A DNA stretch of 64,000 bases from Ailanthus altissimus (Eukaryota; Streptophyta; Magnoliopsida; Sapindales; Simaroubaceae), in assembly GCA_946807835.1 (NCBI GenBank), contig OX327686.1:13516001-13580000 (forward strand). Reading direction: 5' to 3'. Below, in pieces: positions 35,625 through 48,454 of this stretch (position 1 is its first letter; each line of letters begins with the position of its first letter). The position numbers and the translations under genes are program-made. The notes beneath the pieces were generated by a model, which did not search any database, had not been told where the DNA came from, and was given only the letters and a program-made list of their open reading frames with translations.

Positions 35625-36560
35625 GAAAGATAACACTTAACGTAATTTAAATTAAATTTGAATTTGAAATTATAATATTTTACGTAATTGAAATTGAAAT
35701 TAGATTTGAAATTATAACATTTCATGCAATTGAATTTAGAATTGAAATGAAATTAAAACATTTAACGTAATTAAAATTGAATTTAAAATTATAATATTTA
35801 ACGTAATTGAAATCAAACTTGAATTTAAATTTATAACATTTAACGTAATTAAAATCAAATTGAAATTAGAATTGGAATTAAACATTTAACATAATTGAAA
35901 TCAATATTAGAATTATAATTATAACATTTAACGTAATTTAAATCGAAATTGGAATTGGAATTATAATATTTAACATAATTGAAATTAGAATTATAACACT
36001 TAATATAATTGAAATTGAAATTAAAATTATAATAATTAACGTAATTAAAATTAAAATTGGATTTGCCGATTCAGAATTATTAATATTTATGATTTAACAT
36101 AATAGAAATTAGAATTGGAATCCGAATTATAACATTTAACTTAGTTAAAATTAAAATTAGAATCAGAATTATAACATTTAACGTAATTAAAATTAAAATT
36201 AGAATTAGAATTATAACACTTAATGTAATTGAAATTGAATTTGCTGATTTAAAATTATAACATTTAGTGTAATAGAAATTAGAATTGGAATTAAAATTAT
36301 AACATTTAACGTAATTGAAATTAAAATTGGAATTGAAATTATAACATTTAATGTAATTGAAATTAATATTGAAATTGGAATTCTAACATTTAAAACATAA
36401 TTAAAATTGAATTTAAAATATTTAATGTAATTGAAATTAAAATTATAATATTTAAAACATAATTAAAATTGAATTTAAAATATTTAATGTAATTGAAATT
36501 AAAATTATAACATTTAACGTAAATAAAATTAAAATTAAAATTGAAATCAGAATTATATTA
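35625..36560 (+). repeat. AT-rich minisatellite inside the hAT 3' region
   Basis: About twenty irregular units of roughly 40-55 bp share ATAACATTTAACGTAATTGA, followed by a variable number of AAATT(A/G/T)A six-base steps. The unit is thus a fixed block plus a stretchable hexamer tract. Confidence 0.93.
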
Positions 36561-36892
36561 ATGAAATAAGAAATTATAATAAAAATTATAAAAGTTTAAA
36601 AAAATCTCAAAACTAAATTTTTGAGCCTAAAATACAAATTTGGAGCAATTAGAGACATGGGCACAAATGGACCTAAATTGTTTGGTCCAAAATACAAAAT
36701 TGGACCTAATTAGGGACATGAGCAAAAAATGGCACATGTCCCGAATTTGGTCCCATGTCCCGACTTTGCTGTCTCGGTTCAAGTTGGAACGCAACCTGAA
36801 TAAAAATTTGTCCTAGTCGAGACAGATTTCACTGTCCAAATAGGACACAGGACTAGTTGGGTCCTGTTTCGACCCTAGTATGCCCACCCCTA

Positions 36893-39620
36893 TTGAATAT
36901 AGTAAAGTAACAATTGTATTAAAATATGATACTTCTGAACCAAATATTTTTTCACTATTTTTTTTAGGACGAAATATATTCTCTATAGGATCAAGAGATT
37001 AAACAACTATTGGATACTTAATGGGTGGACTTCATCCATTTTGAATCTTCTCAGAATCTTTTAAGTATAGGTAAATTAAAGGATAAAGATTCAACTTTTA
37101 ATTTGAACTCAATTTGCAGGCTGAGATAATATTTTCTTTTCCCTAAGTCTTTCATTTTAAATTCTCTTTTTAAATATTTTGTAACCTTTATAAGTTCTTT
37201 AGGAGTCCCATTCAAATTCATGTCAACTATATATATAACCATAATGGAAAATCTAGAATCTGATTTCTTTACAAATAAATATGGACATATTGAGCCATTA
37301 ATGTATCTTTCATTTATCAAGTATTTACTTAAATTGTTATAACACTTGTACCCATATTGTTTTAGTCCATACAAAGATATTTATGGTTTGATTGAATACA
37401 AATAGCAATTATATGCTTTAAGCATGCTAAATCCTTTAGAGATGTTTATATAAATATTTGTGTCAAGTGACTCATATAAGTAAGTTATCATTACATCTAT
37501 AAGACATCATTTTTTTAGATTGTCAAACTTATCAAAAATTAAAATATAATCATATCTATTATAGAGTAGTAAGTTTCATCATAATCAATACCAGATCTTT
37601 GTGAGAAACCTTACGCAATAAGTCTTATTTTGTGTTTGGTGAACTCATTTTCATTATGCTTTTGTATAAAAACCCATTTGTGTCCTAGGGTTTAACATCT
37701 TTAGTTTTTTGAATTATAGGTCCAAATACTTTACGCTTGCTATAAAAGTTAATTAGGATTAAATTGTTTCCTTCCATTAGAGTCAGTCATGCTTTTCTCT
37801 ACATTCATCAACAATTAATAGCTCAAAATTATCATTCATAATTTTAATAATTACTACAAATGAGAATACATCATTAGCAATTATGTAAGCCTAATTTGTA
37901 GACTTCTCTTTATTTTTAAACTCTTGTGCCTCTTCTAAGGCTAATGTCTCTTCTAAAATTTCTTTCTTTTAAGAGCTTGTTTCTTTTTACGGACATGCAT
38001 CTCTTCAGGGATTCATGTCTTTTCAAGGACTATTAACTCTTCTGATGCTAGTGATTTAGAGAAAGTGGATTTACTAGCTTGAGCATCGTTTTTAATAAGA
38101 TCATAATTTTTCACTTTCTTTTTTCTATAATATAATATCTTTTGAACTAAGTGGTCTTCCAAAATTTTGATATGCAATATATGATTTATTTGCTACATTT
38201 TGATTAGATGTTCTACATGTACAATCACCTAAGTTGGTGTGTTAGCGGTTGGTATATATGGCTTAGTTACTTTTGATGTATCTATAAATACATCTAGTAA
38301 TTGATTTACAATTCTTTGAAAATGATCAATCCTTCATACCTCATTTTTACTTTGACTTGTGTAAGGATTCAAATAAGACATAATAGTCATTTTTCAAGAA
38401 AGTTCATACCTTACTTTTAGAGGTATTTTTTCTCTCTTAATGGTAGGACTATTGTCTTATCAAAATGACAATCTGCAAATCATGGGATAAATAGATCACC
38501 TGTCAAGGGCTCAAGATATCTTATAATTTATAGTGAGTTAAAACCAACATAAATTCCTAAGCAACATTGAGGTCCCATTTTAGTGTGTTATAGAGGTGCT
38601 ATAGATATATACACATCACAACTAAAAGTACACAAATGAGATATATCAGGCTAATAACTAAGTATAAGTTATAATAAAGAATATTGATGATATGTAGTAA
38701 GTCTAAAACAAATTAATATTGTAGCATGTAGAATAGTGAGACCTTATAGGAAATTGGTAATTATGTGTACATCAAGAAAGTACTTACAATTACTTAGAGT
38801 CATTTAATTAATGATTCTACCAACTCATTTTGTGTATAAACATGTGGCATAAGATGTTTTACATTGATTCCTACTGATGTATAATAACAATTAAATGTTT
38901 TAGATGTAACCACACTATCATTATCTAAACATAAGTTTTAATTAGATAGTTTGGAAATTGTGCCATTCAATCTAATGATCTGTGAAGTAATCTAGTGAAT
39001 ACAACATTTCAAGTAAACTGTTAACAAACACGTGACCATTGTACAGATGCACCAATCAAAACCATAAAATAACAAAAAGATATACTTGGTGAATGAATTA
39101 GTTTACAAATATCTCATTAGATCTATTGTGAAAATGATGGAGATTCTAGACTAATTTTAGAAGGGGATTGTCTAAGTATAATTTTGACTTGTGAGAAAGT
39201 GGTACAAATATTATTATTAGAAAGCAAAATCTTTAGGTTCTTTGACGGATGTTCATGAGAATTTTGAATGATCTTATGCATCATTGTTGATTCTAGATTA
39301 CCAAGATGGTCATGTTATAGTATAAATATTTTTGGATCACTGAACTTCTGGTTCATCATTGTGTTACTTTCAATTGAATTTATAATGTATAATACAATCC
39401 AGATGATTAAGTATGAAACTTTTCAAGTATGCATTTTTGTCTGAGACGCAAGAAGTAATGTAGAGATATTCAACATTATTCTCATTCAACATCTCTCTGT
39501 GATATCTATTTGGCAGATATCTTTAAAATTAAGCAAATTTTTTCTAGATCTGCCTGGCATATAAAGCATCATTAATATATTACTTTGTTCCACTTGCTAA
39601 TAAGATCATTGTGTTTTTAA
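36893..39620 (-). pseudogene. copia pol relic (integrase and RT), cut by the hAT end
   Basis: On the minus strand, a gag-pre-integrase/integrase part lies about 39570-38700, with SRKNLLNFKDI and HDHLGNLESTMMH. A post-integrase part lies about 38580-38150, with GPQCCLGIYVGF and YLEPLTGDLF. An RT part, MYGLKQYGYKCYNNLSKYL, lies at 37051-37374. The YVDD active site is changed to YIVDM. The RT reading stops at 36893, exactly where the hAT terminus lies, so hAT inserted here. Gag and RNase H are absent and many stops occur. The nearby LTR at 40100-41812 may belong to it, with gag deleted. Confidence 0.85.
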
Positions 39621-40099
39621 AGCCTTCAATTAGATCTTCAAGACTTGATATGATATTGACTTTTCCCTCACTCATTGTAAGGTTTGAGAAATATTTTTTT
39701 ATTTAGAAGAATAATGTATGTAGTTGCATGCCAGCCAAACAGGCATCTCAACTTTCCTTTCAAAAGTAGACAATTTATTTCTAAAAGTAATTATATTTAA
39801 TAAAAGTTCATGTTAGACATTAAGATAATACATTATGAAAAGTTATATTTCTCTTTCATTCATACAAAAAGTTACATTTTTTTTATCAATATTATAAAAA
39901 GTGACATTTCATACCAAACAAAAAGACCTAATATAGGGATATTAATTAAAGCTTAATGCATGTTTCTATTATCAAGCAAATGATCAATGTTCCCTTATTT
40001 ATCCCTTAAGAAATAAAAGACATTTAGATGAGTAAAACCTACAGGATCTGATTCATTAATGAGATTTGTCTCTATATTTTTACTTTTACCTTGACAGAT

Positions 40100-41812
40100 G
40101 CCTCGTAAAGTTCATAGAGAAAAATGAAACAATTTCATTTTTTTCTTTTTTTTTCTTCTTCTTTCTTCTCCATTTCTCTATATTTTTCTCTCGGCCAAAA
40201 TGGCCAAACACACTCTAACTCTCATCTCTCTCTCTTTCTCTTTATATATATATATAATAAAATATATTATATAATATAAATAATAATATAATGGGTGCTA
40301 ACTATTTGGCACCTAAATATAATAATAATATATATAATGTAATATAATATAATAATGAGAGAGAATGATTATTTAACAATTAAATAATCATAGTGTGAAA
40401 TAACCATTTTGCCCCTTATAAATAGTTATCAAATTTACCCCCCTAGTAGGTCCCACCAAATCTCACACTTGGGTAAACTCAACTGAGAGTCCACAATACA
40501 CCACGTGTCCTTATATAATTAGTAAATATTAATTATTGATTAATTGTTGTATTGAACACTTAAATACAGATACGCACGTATTTTCGTGGTAGTGCTAAAT
40601 ATTGCTGGATTAAATATTTTAATCCGACAAACTGCTCCAGTGTACAACGAGTACACTTTATATTGCGGGACTCCTTAGGTCCTACGCTCGATTCGACAAA
40701 TGAAACTATTTTATGAGTCCGTAAGCAATGCCCCACGCACACATCACGGATATACAAATCAGCACGTTGAACCATGCAAGGTGAGGTTACAACGCATACA
40801 TATAGTCCTTCCGTTATAATACCATGGATGTGTAGGGATATAGATTATCACCATCAACTCCCTTAGTGCTCATCCATGTCTTATCTTCAGACTAGTATCT
40901 CAATGAACAATATGCGCAAACTTCTTTGCCATATTGTTTTACCCTGACGAAACTTTTTTTCGGGATTAATGCTTGTGGCTACAAGACTTTTTGAGATATA
41001 GTCTCGAAGCATCTGGATATCTAACTCCCTATGTGAGCTGACGGATCCCATATCTGTACACACCGGATTCCATAAGCATCGGACCATACCCAGTGACACC
41101 CAACGGTCACACCATGAAAGGTTTGTAACATACGTAGAACCAAAGTATGGTGGATCACTTACAAGCCCACCATGACACTTAGGTTAAAGGACCACGTATA
41201 CTACTCAACTCGAAAGGACCCTCTGTTGACGGTCTATATAGGATGTCTATCAGAGGCCCTCATGAGTCTATCTCATATCCAGTCTTAACTGGATACCCAT
41301 ATGTCAATACGAGCTCCAAGCTAGCGGTCGGCTAGGAACGACCATTTATACCCTCTAGGTACGACATATGCTTACCTATATATAAAGGTATCCACCGGCA
41401 GACCCGCATCGGCAGAAATAGATCAGGGACAATTATTCGAGAACATACTTGCGTAACTAGCATTTTCTAGCACCTGATTGCAACTCTTGCAGCTATGCAG
41501 TTACTAGTATATTCCCAGGTCTATGTTCCATTACAGACAAGGTTCAAACTCTTGGATCTGCTGAGTATTATAACTAGCTAGCACTTAACTGTGCTAATAT
41601 TTAGCATTTATATCTCTCAGCATGGCTTACTATGATCCCTTATCTAAACTCCTTTAAATCTGATCTGAACTCTTTCAGATCGTATAATATCTGTAATGTT
41701 ACATGCATAATACCATATAAATAGGTATTAGTGATTTAATGGGAATATACACTTGTATAATTACACAAGTATTTATACATTCAAGAATGACACGTAAGCA
41801 CCGACCCTAACA
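40100..41812 (-). mobile_element. LTR of the TGTTAGGGTCGG family (LTR copy C)
   Basis: On the minus strand it starts TGTTAGGGTCGGTGCTTACG (ending at 41812 on +) and matches LTR copies A and B for about 1.3 kb. A pyrimidine/TA repeat (about 40190-40330) and a 'GAGAGAGATGAGAGTTAG' leader follow. It is the best kept of the three at its start. The far end is not clear; I place it near 40100. It could be the 5' LTR of the pol relic at 36893-39620 after loss of gag. Confidence 0.75.
40218..40275. repeat. (CT)n and (TA)n microsatellites
   Basis: A CT run followed by an AT dinucleotide run inside LTR copy C. Confidence 0.85.
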
Positions 41813-42018
41813 CTTTATTCACAACCCTTACTATGTTAGGCATATCTAGTGCATTTGTTTGATGAGTTCATGTGGGTATATAAATAAATTTGTCAAAATA
41901 TTGGGAAACTTTTGATGTCATAAAATTTAAAGGGAAAAATCATTGACAAACTACGTACTATTACACCAACATATAAGATGCTAAGAAAGAGATTTGAGTA
42001 GGAAGAAGAAATATAAGA

Positions 42019-42219
42019 TGAACACAAACATTGATATATATTTTCTCATTTGTATTTACAAGTATTTATATGTTATAAACATAATCTTAGAAAGAAAAGA
42101 AAATAAAGCTTAAAAAAATAGAAAATCTTAATATTTACAAAATAAATAATTCTAATTAGTTTAATGTCCTAAATTAAGAAACCAAATCTACATAGGACTA
42201 ATAAACTTATTTTTCCATA
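42019..42219 (-). repeat. 3' LTR of the 5 kb copia element
   Basis: On the minus strand it starts TATGGAAAAATAAG (TG changed to TA) and ends TTTGTGTTCA. 201 bp. Confidence 0.88.
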
Positions 42220-44126
42220 CTTCCTACCAAGCTGGTTCAAAAATATCTAATATTCCTAACTTGCTAGTTTAGGATTCATAATCTTGCTTCTGGAGACTTT
42301 TAATGAGAATATCTGCTAGTTGCTTCTCAATTGGTACATATGGCATGCAATTTTATCATGCTTCTAATTTTTCTTTGATGAAGTGACATTCTATCTCAAC
42401 ATGTTTAGTTCTATCTTAGTATCTTTAACCATGAAAGTTCACAAATACTTTGTGCTACAGCTTGAATCTCATTCTCTATATTGCTTCTAGCAACCGTAGA
42501 CTATTTTTTACTTCTCCAAGTTACTAAATTTTCGCTTACAAATGTATAATAATCCAAATGTTGATCTTCTATCACTTTTACAACTTATTCAATCAGTGTC
42601 AGTATATGCTTTAACTTGCATGTGACCTTCCTTTTACTGGAAGTTCTTTTCAATAATCATTATGTTAACAATTTATAAATTTTCTTCATTTGGAGAATGC
42701 ATAAATTGATTAACTACACTTATTGTAAAAGCTATATCTAATCGAGTATGTGATACATCAATTTACCCGTTAAGCTTTAATAACGTCCTTTGTGTATCAT
42801 GGTACTGATATTTGTTTCGATCATTTTGTGATTTGGATTAATAGGGGCATCAGTAGGTTTACACTATACTTTTTTTTTTGTTGTAAATCCAAGGCATACT
42901 TTCTTTGTGATACAAAAATCTTCTTTATAGACCTAGCAATCTTTATACCTAAAAAATACCTCAAAAAATAAAGGTCTTTCATCTCAAATTCTTTAGCTAG
43001 TAAAATTTTTAGTTTTTCTAGTTTAACAACATCAACTCCTATCTGGATAATATCATCAACATATACTATAAGAATTACAATCTCTCATCAATAGAATATT
43101 TATAAAATATAGTGTGATTTGCCCAACTCCGAGAATATCTATGGCATTTGATAGGCTTAGTAAATTGAAGAAACTAAGCCCTAAGAAAATGTTTTAGGCT
43201 ATAAAGAGATCTTTTTAATTTGCAAACTTTCTAGGTCCCATATATATTTTTACACCGCGGTGGCAAATCCATATAAACCTCTTCTTCTAATTCTCTATTT
43301 AAGAAAACATTTCTGACATTTTGCAATAGATAATCAAAGTTGGCTACAAGAGATAATAAACTTGAATTGTGTTTATCTTTACTATTGGGGCAAATGTCTC
43401 TTGGTAATTGTTATTATACGTTTGTATGAACCCTTTTGCAATAAGTCTTGCTTTTTTTTATCGCTCAATTGACCTATATGTTTTATATTTAATAGTAAAT
43501 ATCCATTTACAACCTGTAAATTTCTTTTCTTTGGCAAGTTCACAAGTTCCCATATGTCATTTTTTAAGGGCTTTTAGCTTTTTTAGTATGGCCTTTCTCT
43601 ATTCAAGAAAAATTAGAGCATTTTGTACAGTTTTTTGGAATTTCAATATTTGACAAACTAATGGTAAATGTTCTAAATGACAGAAATAACCTATCATAGG
43701 ACACATATTTAGAAATAAGATGCATAATACAAGATCTAGTTCTCTTTCTAAGTGCAATAGAGACATCAAGGTCATCTATATTTGTCTGTGTAACATGAGA
43801 AGAATTGGGAATACTTGTAGCTTCTAAATCGGTGTTGAATCTTGGCTACTTATAGATGGTTGTTCTAAATCTTAACAGTCTTGCCTTCTTGTTAAGACAC
43901 GTAACTTAGATTGAGGTTCAACAAGTAGTGTATCTCCCCTATCAATGATTTGTCATTGTTTGTCAGTATTTAGAGGTGAAGAACTAGAATATAATGAATT
44001 GACAGTATTTGGATTGGTGGATTAAGACTAGGAATAGGTAATGATAATGGTAAGACTTCCCTAAAAATGATCTTCATTTTCAATTTTATTCTCCCCTAAA
44101 GATTGTTTTTGGTGAAGTATGATTGA

Positions 44127-44437
44127 TTTTAAAAGAATGTAACATCTATGTTGACAAAGAATTCTCTATTGATTGGATCATAACACATATCCTTTTTAAG
44201 TAGGTGAATATCCTAAAAATACACACCTCTATGCTCTAGAATTAGTTTTAGACCTGTTGTGTATATGGATATGGACAATTTCAATTTTAAAAGAATGTAA
44301 CATCTATGTTGACAAAGAATTCTCTATTGATTGGATCATAACACATATCCTTTTTAAGTAGGTGAATATCCTAAAAATACACACCTCTATGCTCTAGAAT
44401 TAGTTTTAGACCTATTGTGTATATGGATATGGACAAA
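44127..44437 (-). repeat. 158 bp tandem duplication inside copia pol
   Basis: 44127-44284 and 44285-44437 are almost identical (for example GTAACATCTATGTTGACAAA in both). Only one or two differences are visible, so the event is recent compared with the decay of the element. Confidence 0.95.
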
Positions 44438-45435
44438 AGCCAGCCACCTAAACTTTTAGAAGGAAGGGATGTTAAAATCTTGGTATAAGGATAAATGTTG
44501 GAGATCATGTAGAGGTGTTTGGAACTACAAAATTCTAGAAATTCTAGTAGGCGTGCGATTAATCAAATAAGATGTTGTAAGGACAAATTCACCCTAGAAA
44601 ACTTTAGGAATTGTAGATGTAAACATGATGACTCAAGCAACTTCTAACAAGTGCCTATTTTCTCTTGCAGCTATGTCATTGTGTTAGGGTGTATCAACAT
44701 AAGAGGATTGATGAATAATGTCTTGTTCAACAAAAAATAATTCAAGAACAAAATTAAAATATATTTTTCCCTTGTCTGCTCTAAGAATCTATATATGATA
44801 TGAAATGGAGTTTTGACCATGGTATGAAATTTTTTTAAGACTTTCGGTTTCAAAATTTTCTTTTGGTAAATATACCTAACAACTCTTGTATGGTCATCAA
44901 TAAAAGACAAAAAACTATTTAGTTCTTGTAATATTCATCACACAAGAAAGTCCTAAAATATCACAATGAATAAGTGAGAAAGGTTTATCTAATTGGAAAG
45001 GAAAATAAACACGCTATTTGGACAATTGACAAGGTTCACATTGAAATCATTGAGGATTTTTATTCTTGAATAATAAGTGGAATAAATTTCTTAAGGAAAA
45101 CTAGGATGTCTATATGGTATCGTAACATTATTTCATCTTCGACTAAAAAGAAAGTCCTACTATTTGTTGCTTGAGTTTGTGATAGTAATTGTCAAAATAA
45201 TATAATCCATCAACTCTCTAGCACTACCAATCATCTTCCTCGAATATAGGTCCTAAAATCCATAATGAGAAGGAAAAAATTTATCAACATAGTTTAAACG
45301 TTTTGAGTTTATTGATAGATAAAAGATTGTAAAGAAGTTTGAGAACATAAAAAAAATAAATTAAATTTTAATTCTTTAAAATAATAATTGATACTTTTCG
45401 TGCTATAGATGACAAAGAACTATCTACAATTTGAT

Positions 45436-45516
45436 TTTTAAATTACTAGGACATAAAGTATAAGATAAAAACAAATTTTAAATTACTAGGATATAAAGTA
45501 TAAGATAAAAACAAAT
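45436..45516 (-). repeat. ~40 bp tandem duplication inside copia
   Basis: AAATTACTAGGA(C/T)ATAAAG with the following ATAAGATAAAAACAAAT occurs twice in a row. Confidence 0.9.
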
Positions 45517-46097
45517 GAGAAATACTTTTTATGCGATTTGTTGCACCTAAATTAATGATCTAAGGTACTTGAGTGGTAGAAGAGATATTTAAAGCACTTA
45601 TAAAATTACCTATATGGGCTAAAGAGGATATAAGATTTTGAGCGCTTTGAGATTGATTTAAGACTGTACAATTATTCTAATTGTTCCTTATTTAGTAAAG
45701 GCATTTCTTCTCCCTTTTGTTTCAATGTGGATTGTGCAGCTACTTGCATTATGTGCAGCCTCTCGAGTATGTTGCGGTTTATTGCGGTAATCACATCGTA
45801 TCTTTCCTTTTTTCTCGCCATTTTTTTTTAATTATTTTGATTATTTGCTAAGGATACAATTTCTGTTGTAGTAATAGTGAGTGCAAAATTTTCAGTACTA
45901 CTTATGGATAGACTCCCCATCATAACACTTTGACTTTCGTCTCTCTTAACTTCAAAAAAAAAGATTCACCAATAAATGAAGTGGTTTTTTTTTTCCAAGT
46001 ATACGACAGCGCGTCAAATTCTTTGTTTAACCCTTATAGAAATTCAAACACGTGAGCTTCTTCTAACATTTTATAAGGTACTATCTGTAGGACATCT

Positions 46098-46349
46098 TTA
46101 TTTTTGTTTGTAAAATAAATCCAATTCCTGCCAAAAAGACCTTTTGAAGGTGTTATAATATTTGGTGACACCAAGGTTGTTTTGTTTAATTTCTTGGATC
46201 TTTTTTTTAATATGAAATATTTGTATAAAATTCCCCAAATCTAAATATGTTTTTGTTACAACTATCCATAAATCTTTGGTTGTTGCTAGGAAAATATAAA
46301 TTTGACTACTTTCTAGCTCCATTAAGTTGACCAACCATGACATAATCAT
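46098..46349 (-). pseudogene. copia gag fragment (UBN2 type)
   Basis: An 83-codon open piece containing ATTKDLWIVVTKTYLDLGN and KKIQEIKQNNLGVTKYYNTF, the conserved gag layout in which 'WD...Y' leads to a helix before the linker. It belongs to the element at 42019-47012. It breaks off on both sides through stops. Confidence 0.8.
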
Positions 46350-46792
46350 GAAAGTCTCTAAATTTAAGACTTAGGGCCTCAAAGTTTAAGACTTTGATAG
46401 ATTTTTCGTTGATATGAAATTAGATGTGGGAAAGACTTGATAATATTACAGTGATTTTTTAAATTGGTTTGTCAGCGAGAGAGGATCTGAAATAGCTCGG
46501 CAGTGATCCTTCACTCGCCAACAATACGTGGCGGTAAAGAATAGTAAAAACAGAGAATTTAGTGAATGTTTGAAGGCTAACGAGAGCTCTAATGATGATG
46601 CTTCTAAGAATGATTGATAGATCAGTGATCCTCCTTTTAGGTGGTGTTGACGGTGTAGGAAACGGCCGCTATGAGTGATGGCAAGTGAGTCTCACATGCG
46701 GTTGTCGGTGGGCGTGTGTTACTATACACCCCTGTATTAATGCTGGAAAACAAGAGCCTCTTGTGTACTACTACTTAATGGCTCTGATACGA

Positions 46793-47012
46793 TGAACACA
46801 AACTTAAGTAATTTTTCTTGATATATATTTTTTCACTAATATTTACAAGTATTTATAGATTACATACATAACCTAAGAAGTGAAAAAAAAAAACTGCAAA
46901 CCTTGAACAAATAGGAAAATTTAATACTTACATGATAAGCAATTCTAACTAGTTTAATATCCTAAATTAGATAAGCAAATCTACATATTGCTAATAAACT
47001 TATTTTTCCACA
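46793..47012 (-). repeat. 5' LTR of the 5 kb copia element
   Basis: On the minus strand it starts TGTGGAAAAATAAG and ends TTTGTGTTCA, then runs directly into the primer binding site. 220 bp. Confidence 0.9.
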
Positions 47013-47017
47013 CAAGA

Positions 47018-47911
47018 TCTTTCCTATGGTAAAGTATAATTTCCATGTATTGTTTCGATGGTTCAGAAAATCTTTGTGCACTCTCATCTTTTATGGAGTC
47101 AGCCATTGGACCTCTGACATATCTTCCTGACCACAGTGTACAGATATTGAGCATGTTGTGTCATTCTTTTGATGGTGCTCCTAACTGATAAAGTCTATCA
47201 GTTTAGTCCCTGGATGAATCTCAATTGTCGGGAGACCTACACATTATTCTGCTTTCTTTTTGCATTAAAATTTAGCATCTCCTAAATTTCAAATTCTGAT
47301 CATAAAATCTTTGAAAGATGCTGAGATTGTATATGTTGCAGAGGTGTTAATAAAGCCAAGGAGAGATAGATACAACTAAGAAGCGAAAGTTGATATAAGA
47401 AGCTTCCAGCTGGCACCAAAACCATATTAATTAAAATTACATAAAATAGAAAAGATCTAGTTGGCATAATTAAACCAATCTTTTGAAAGCTATTATAATA
47501 TCTTAATCTATTGTTCCAAAGAAAAGTTGAAGTAAATTTATCCCCAACTTGTTCCATATACTGTGGACTCTTCTATTATACACCTCAAACCAACATTTAA
47601 CATTAATAAGGTCATTTTAATGTAGACCTCAGTGTTACCTTCACTTCAGCTAAAGCCAATTAAATGCTACCTCAGTAAAGACCCTAAGAGTAAACTGCCA
47701 TGTGCCATCTTCTATACCTGATATGCTACAAATTGTCGATTTCTTAATTTTAAAAACAAATTTGTTCTCACAGAATATAAGCATGGTTACGGCTACAGAA
47801 GACCCATAAATTATGTGCAGTTGTTTATGCCATTATGTATCCCATCTAAAACTTCCATTATGGGGTTTATCACATCCATGTATTCACTTTTATTTTTGAT
47901 CAAATACTGAC
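47018..47911. other. no gene recognised; possible single-copy sequence
   Basis: Composition is closer to genic than to transposon sequence. A 40-codon stop-free stretch on minus (about 47024-47143) includes GPMADSIKDESAQRF, but it has no recognised family. The copia element sits directly beside it. Confidence 0.35.
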
Positions 47912-48250
47912 AGTATGTGGAGGAGAACGAGAGGCTGAGAGCAATTTTAGGAGAATGGAGTACACAAGCATCAAAGGTACCATCCTATGGATTCTGTTTA
48001 CTATCTATAAATGATTGATCCTTCATGTTCTCATACAAATACTTTAGTGTTTATTAATCTTGAGATGAATTACACAAGCATTCTAACGCAAACATGAATT
48101 ACTGAAAAGCTTGAGCGAGCATTGGAGGTTGAGCGGATCTCAAATCTCGAATTGCAGAAGAAAATTTCAACATCAAGAAGTCAACATGTTCCAGTAGAAT
48201 CAAATGAGCACGATGGGGCCTATTTAATCTTTTTCATCTCGTGTAGAAAG
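47912..48250 (+). pseudogene. two orphan coiled-coil exons
   Basis: Exon-like segment 1 (about 47915-47977) is preceded by a CTGACAG acceptor. It encodes YVEENERLRAILGEWSTQAS and ends AAG before GTACC. Exon-like segment 2 starts after TGAAAAG (about 48110) in the same phase and encodes LERALEVERISNLELQKKIS and about 20 further residues. The heptad pattern and Glu/Arg content indicate a coiled coil. No upstream or downstream exons were found, so this is probably a fragment of a duplicated or broken gene. It has the look of the coiled-coil part of a cytoskeletal or motor protein, but I cannot name it. Confidence 0.5.
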
Positions 48251-48454
48251 AAAAGGTTGGAATCTCGAGTGCAGGAGTAGAATACTCTTGTTCTCCGGAT
48301 CAAGGTAAGTGGTTCAATGTACATAATAATTCATGAAGTTCCAATGGCGGGTGGCATAGAATTTACTGTAATTTCAACTTTACGTTTCTGATCCTTGCCA
48401 ATCCAGACTTAAATAGAATCGTTTTCTTATTCTGAATCACAGAAATAAATTTGA

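Larger units (their letters stand above)
31605..36892 (+). pseudogene. hAT-superfamily DNA transposon relic (transposase and 3' terminal region)
   Basis: Pieces of a plant hAT (Ac-like) transposase run in order on +: RDWKLHRKILSFSPISS (near 31640), ESCLLDWV (about 31715), DGLKELYESI and KYVRSS (31910-31980), KINKLL (about 32440). After the LTR come ISKELVYRLYEAYNTWHG (34050-34110) and the C-terminal dimerisation block SLRYPMLTYRARDILVV...IASESVFSIG (34385-34475). Stops are frequent. The right end is TGCCCACCCCTA at 36881-36892, a hAT-like terminal sequence. The left end and N-terminal BED-finger region are missing, cut off at the LTR at 31604. A solo LTR (32535-34022) and a minisatellite (35625-36560) lie inside. 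Confidence 0.85.
42019..47012 (-). mobile_element. complete but dead Ty1/copia element (Tnt1/Tork-like), 5.0 kb
   Basis: Short LTRs at 42019-42219 and 46793-47012 pair with each other. Flanks TAAGA (42014-42018) and CAAGA (47013-47017) are a 5 bp target duplication with one change. A primer site complementary to initiator tRNA-Met (TATCAGAGC on the minus strand) adjoins the right LTR at 46781-46792. Coding pieces on the minus strand are gag of the UBN2 type (about 46440-46090), a gag/zinc-knuckle and integrase zone (about 46000-44600), and RT with YVDDI and FEMKDLYFLRYFLGIKIARS (about 43100-42880). The right half of pol keeps SQRKYALDL. Numerous stops, a 158 bp duplication and a 40 bp duplication rule out activity. 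Confidence 0.92.

Noticed and set aside
47912..48250. Assignment of the coiled-coil exons to a kinesin or similar motor
   Set aside because: The resemblance rests on coiled-coil composition only; no motor domain or diagnostic motif is present.
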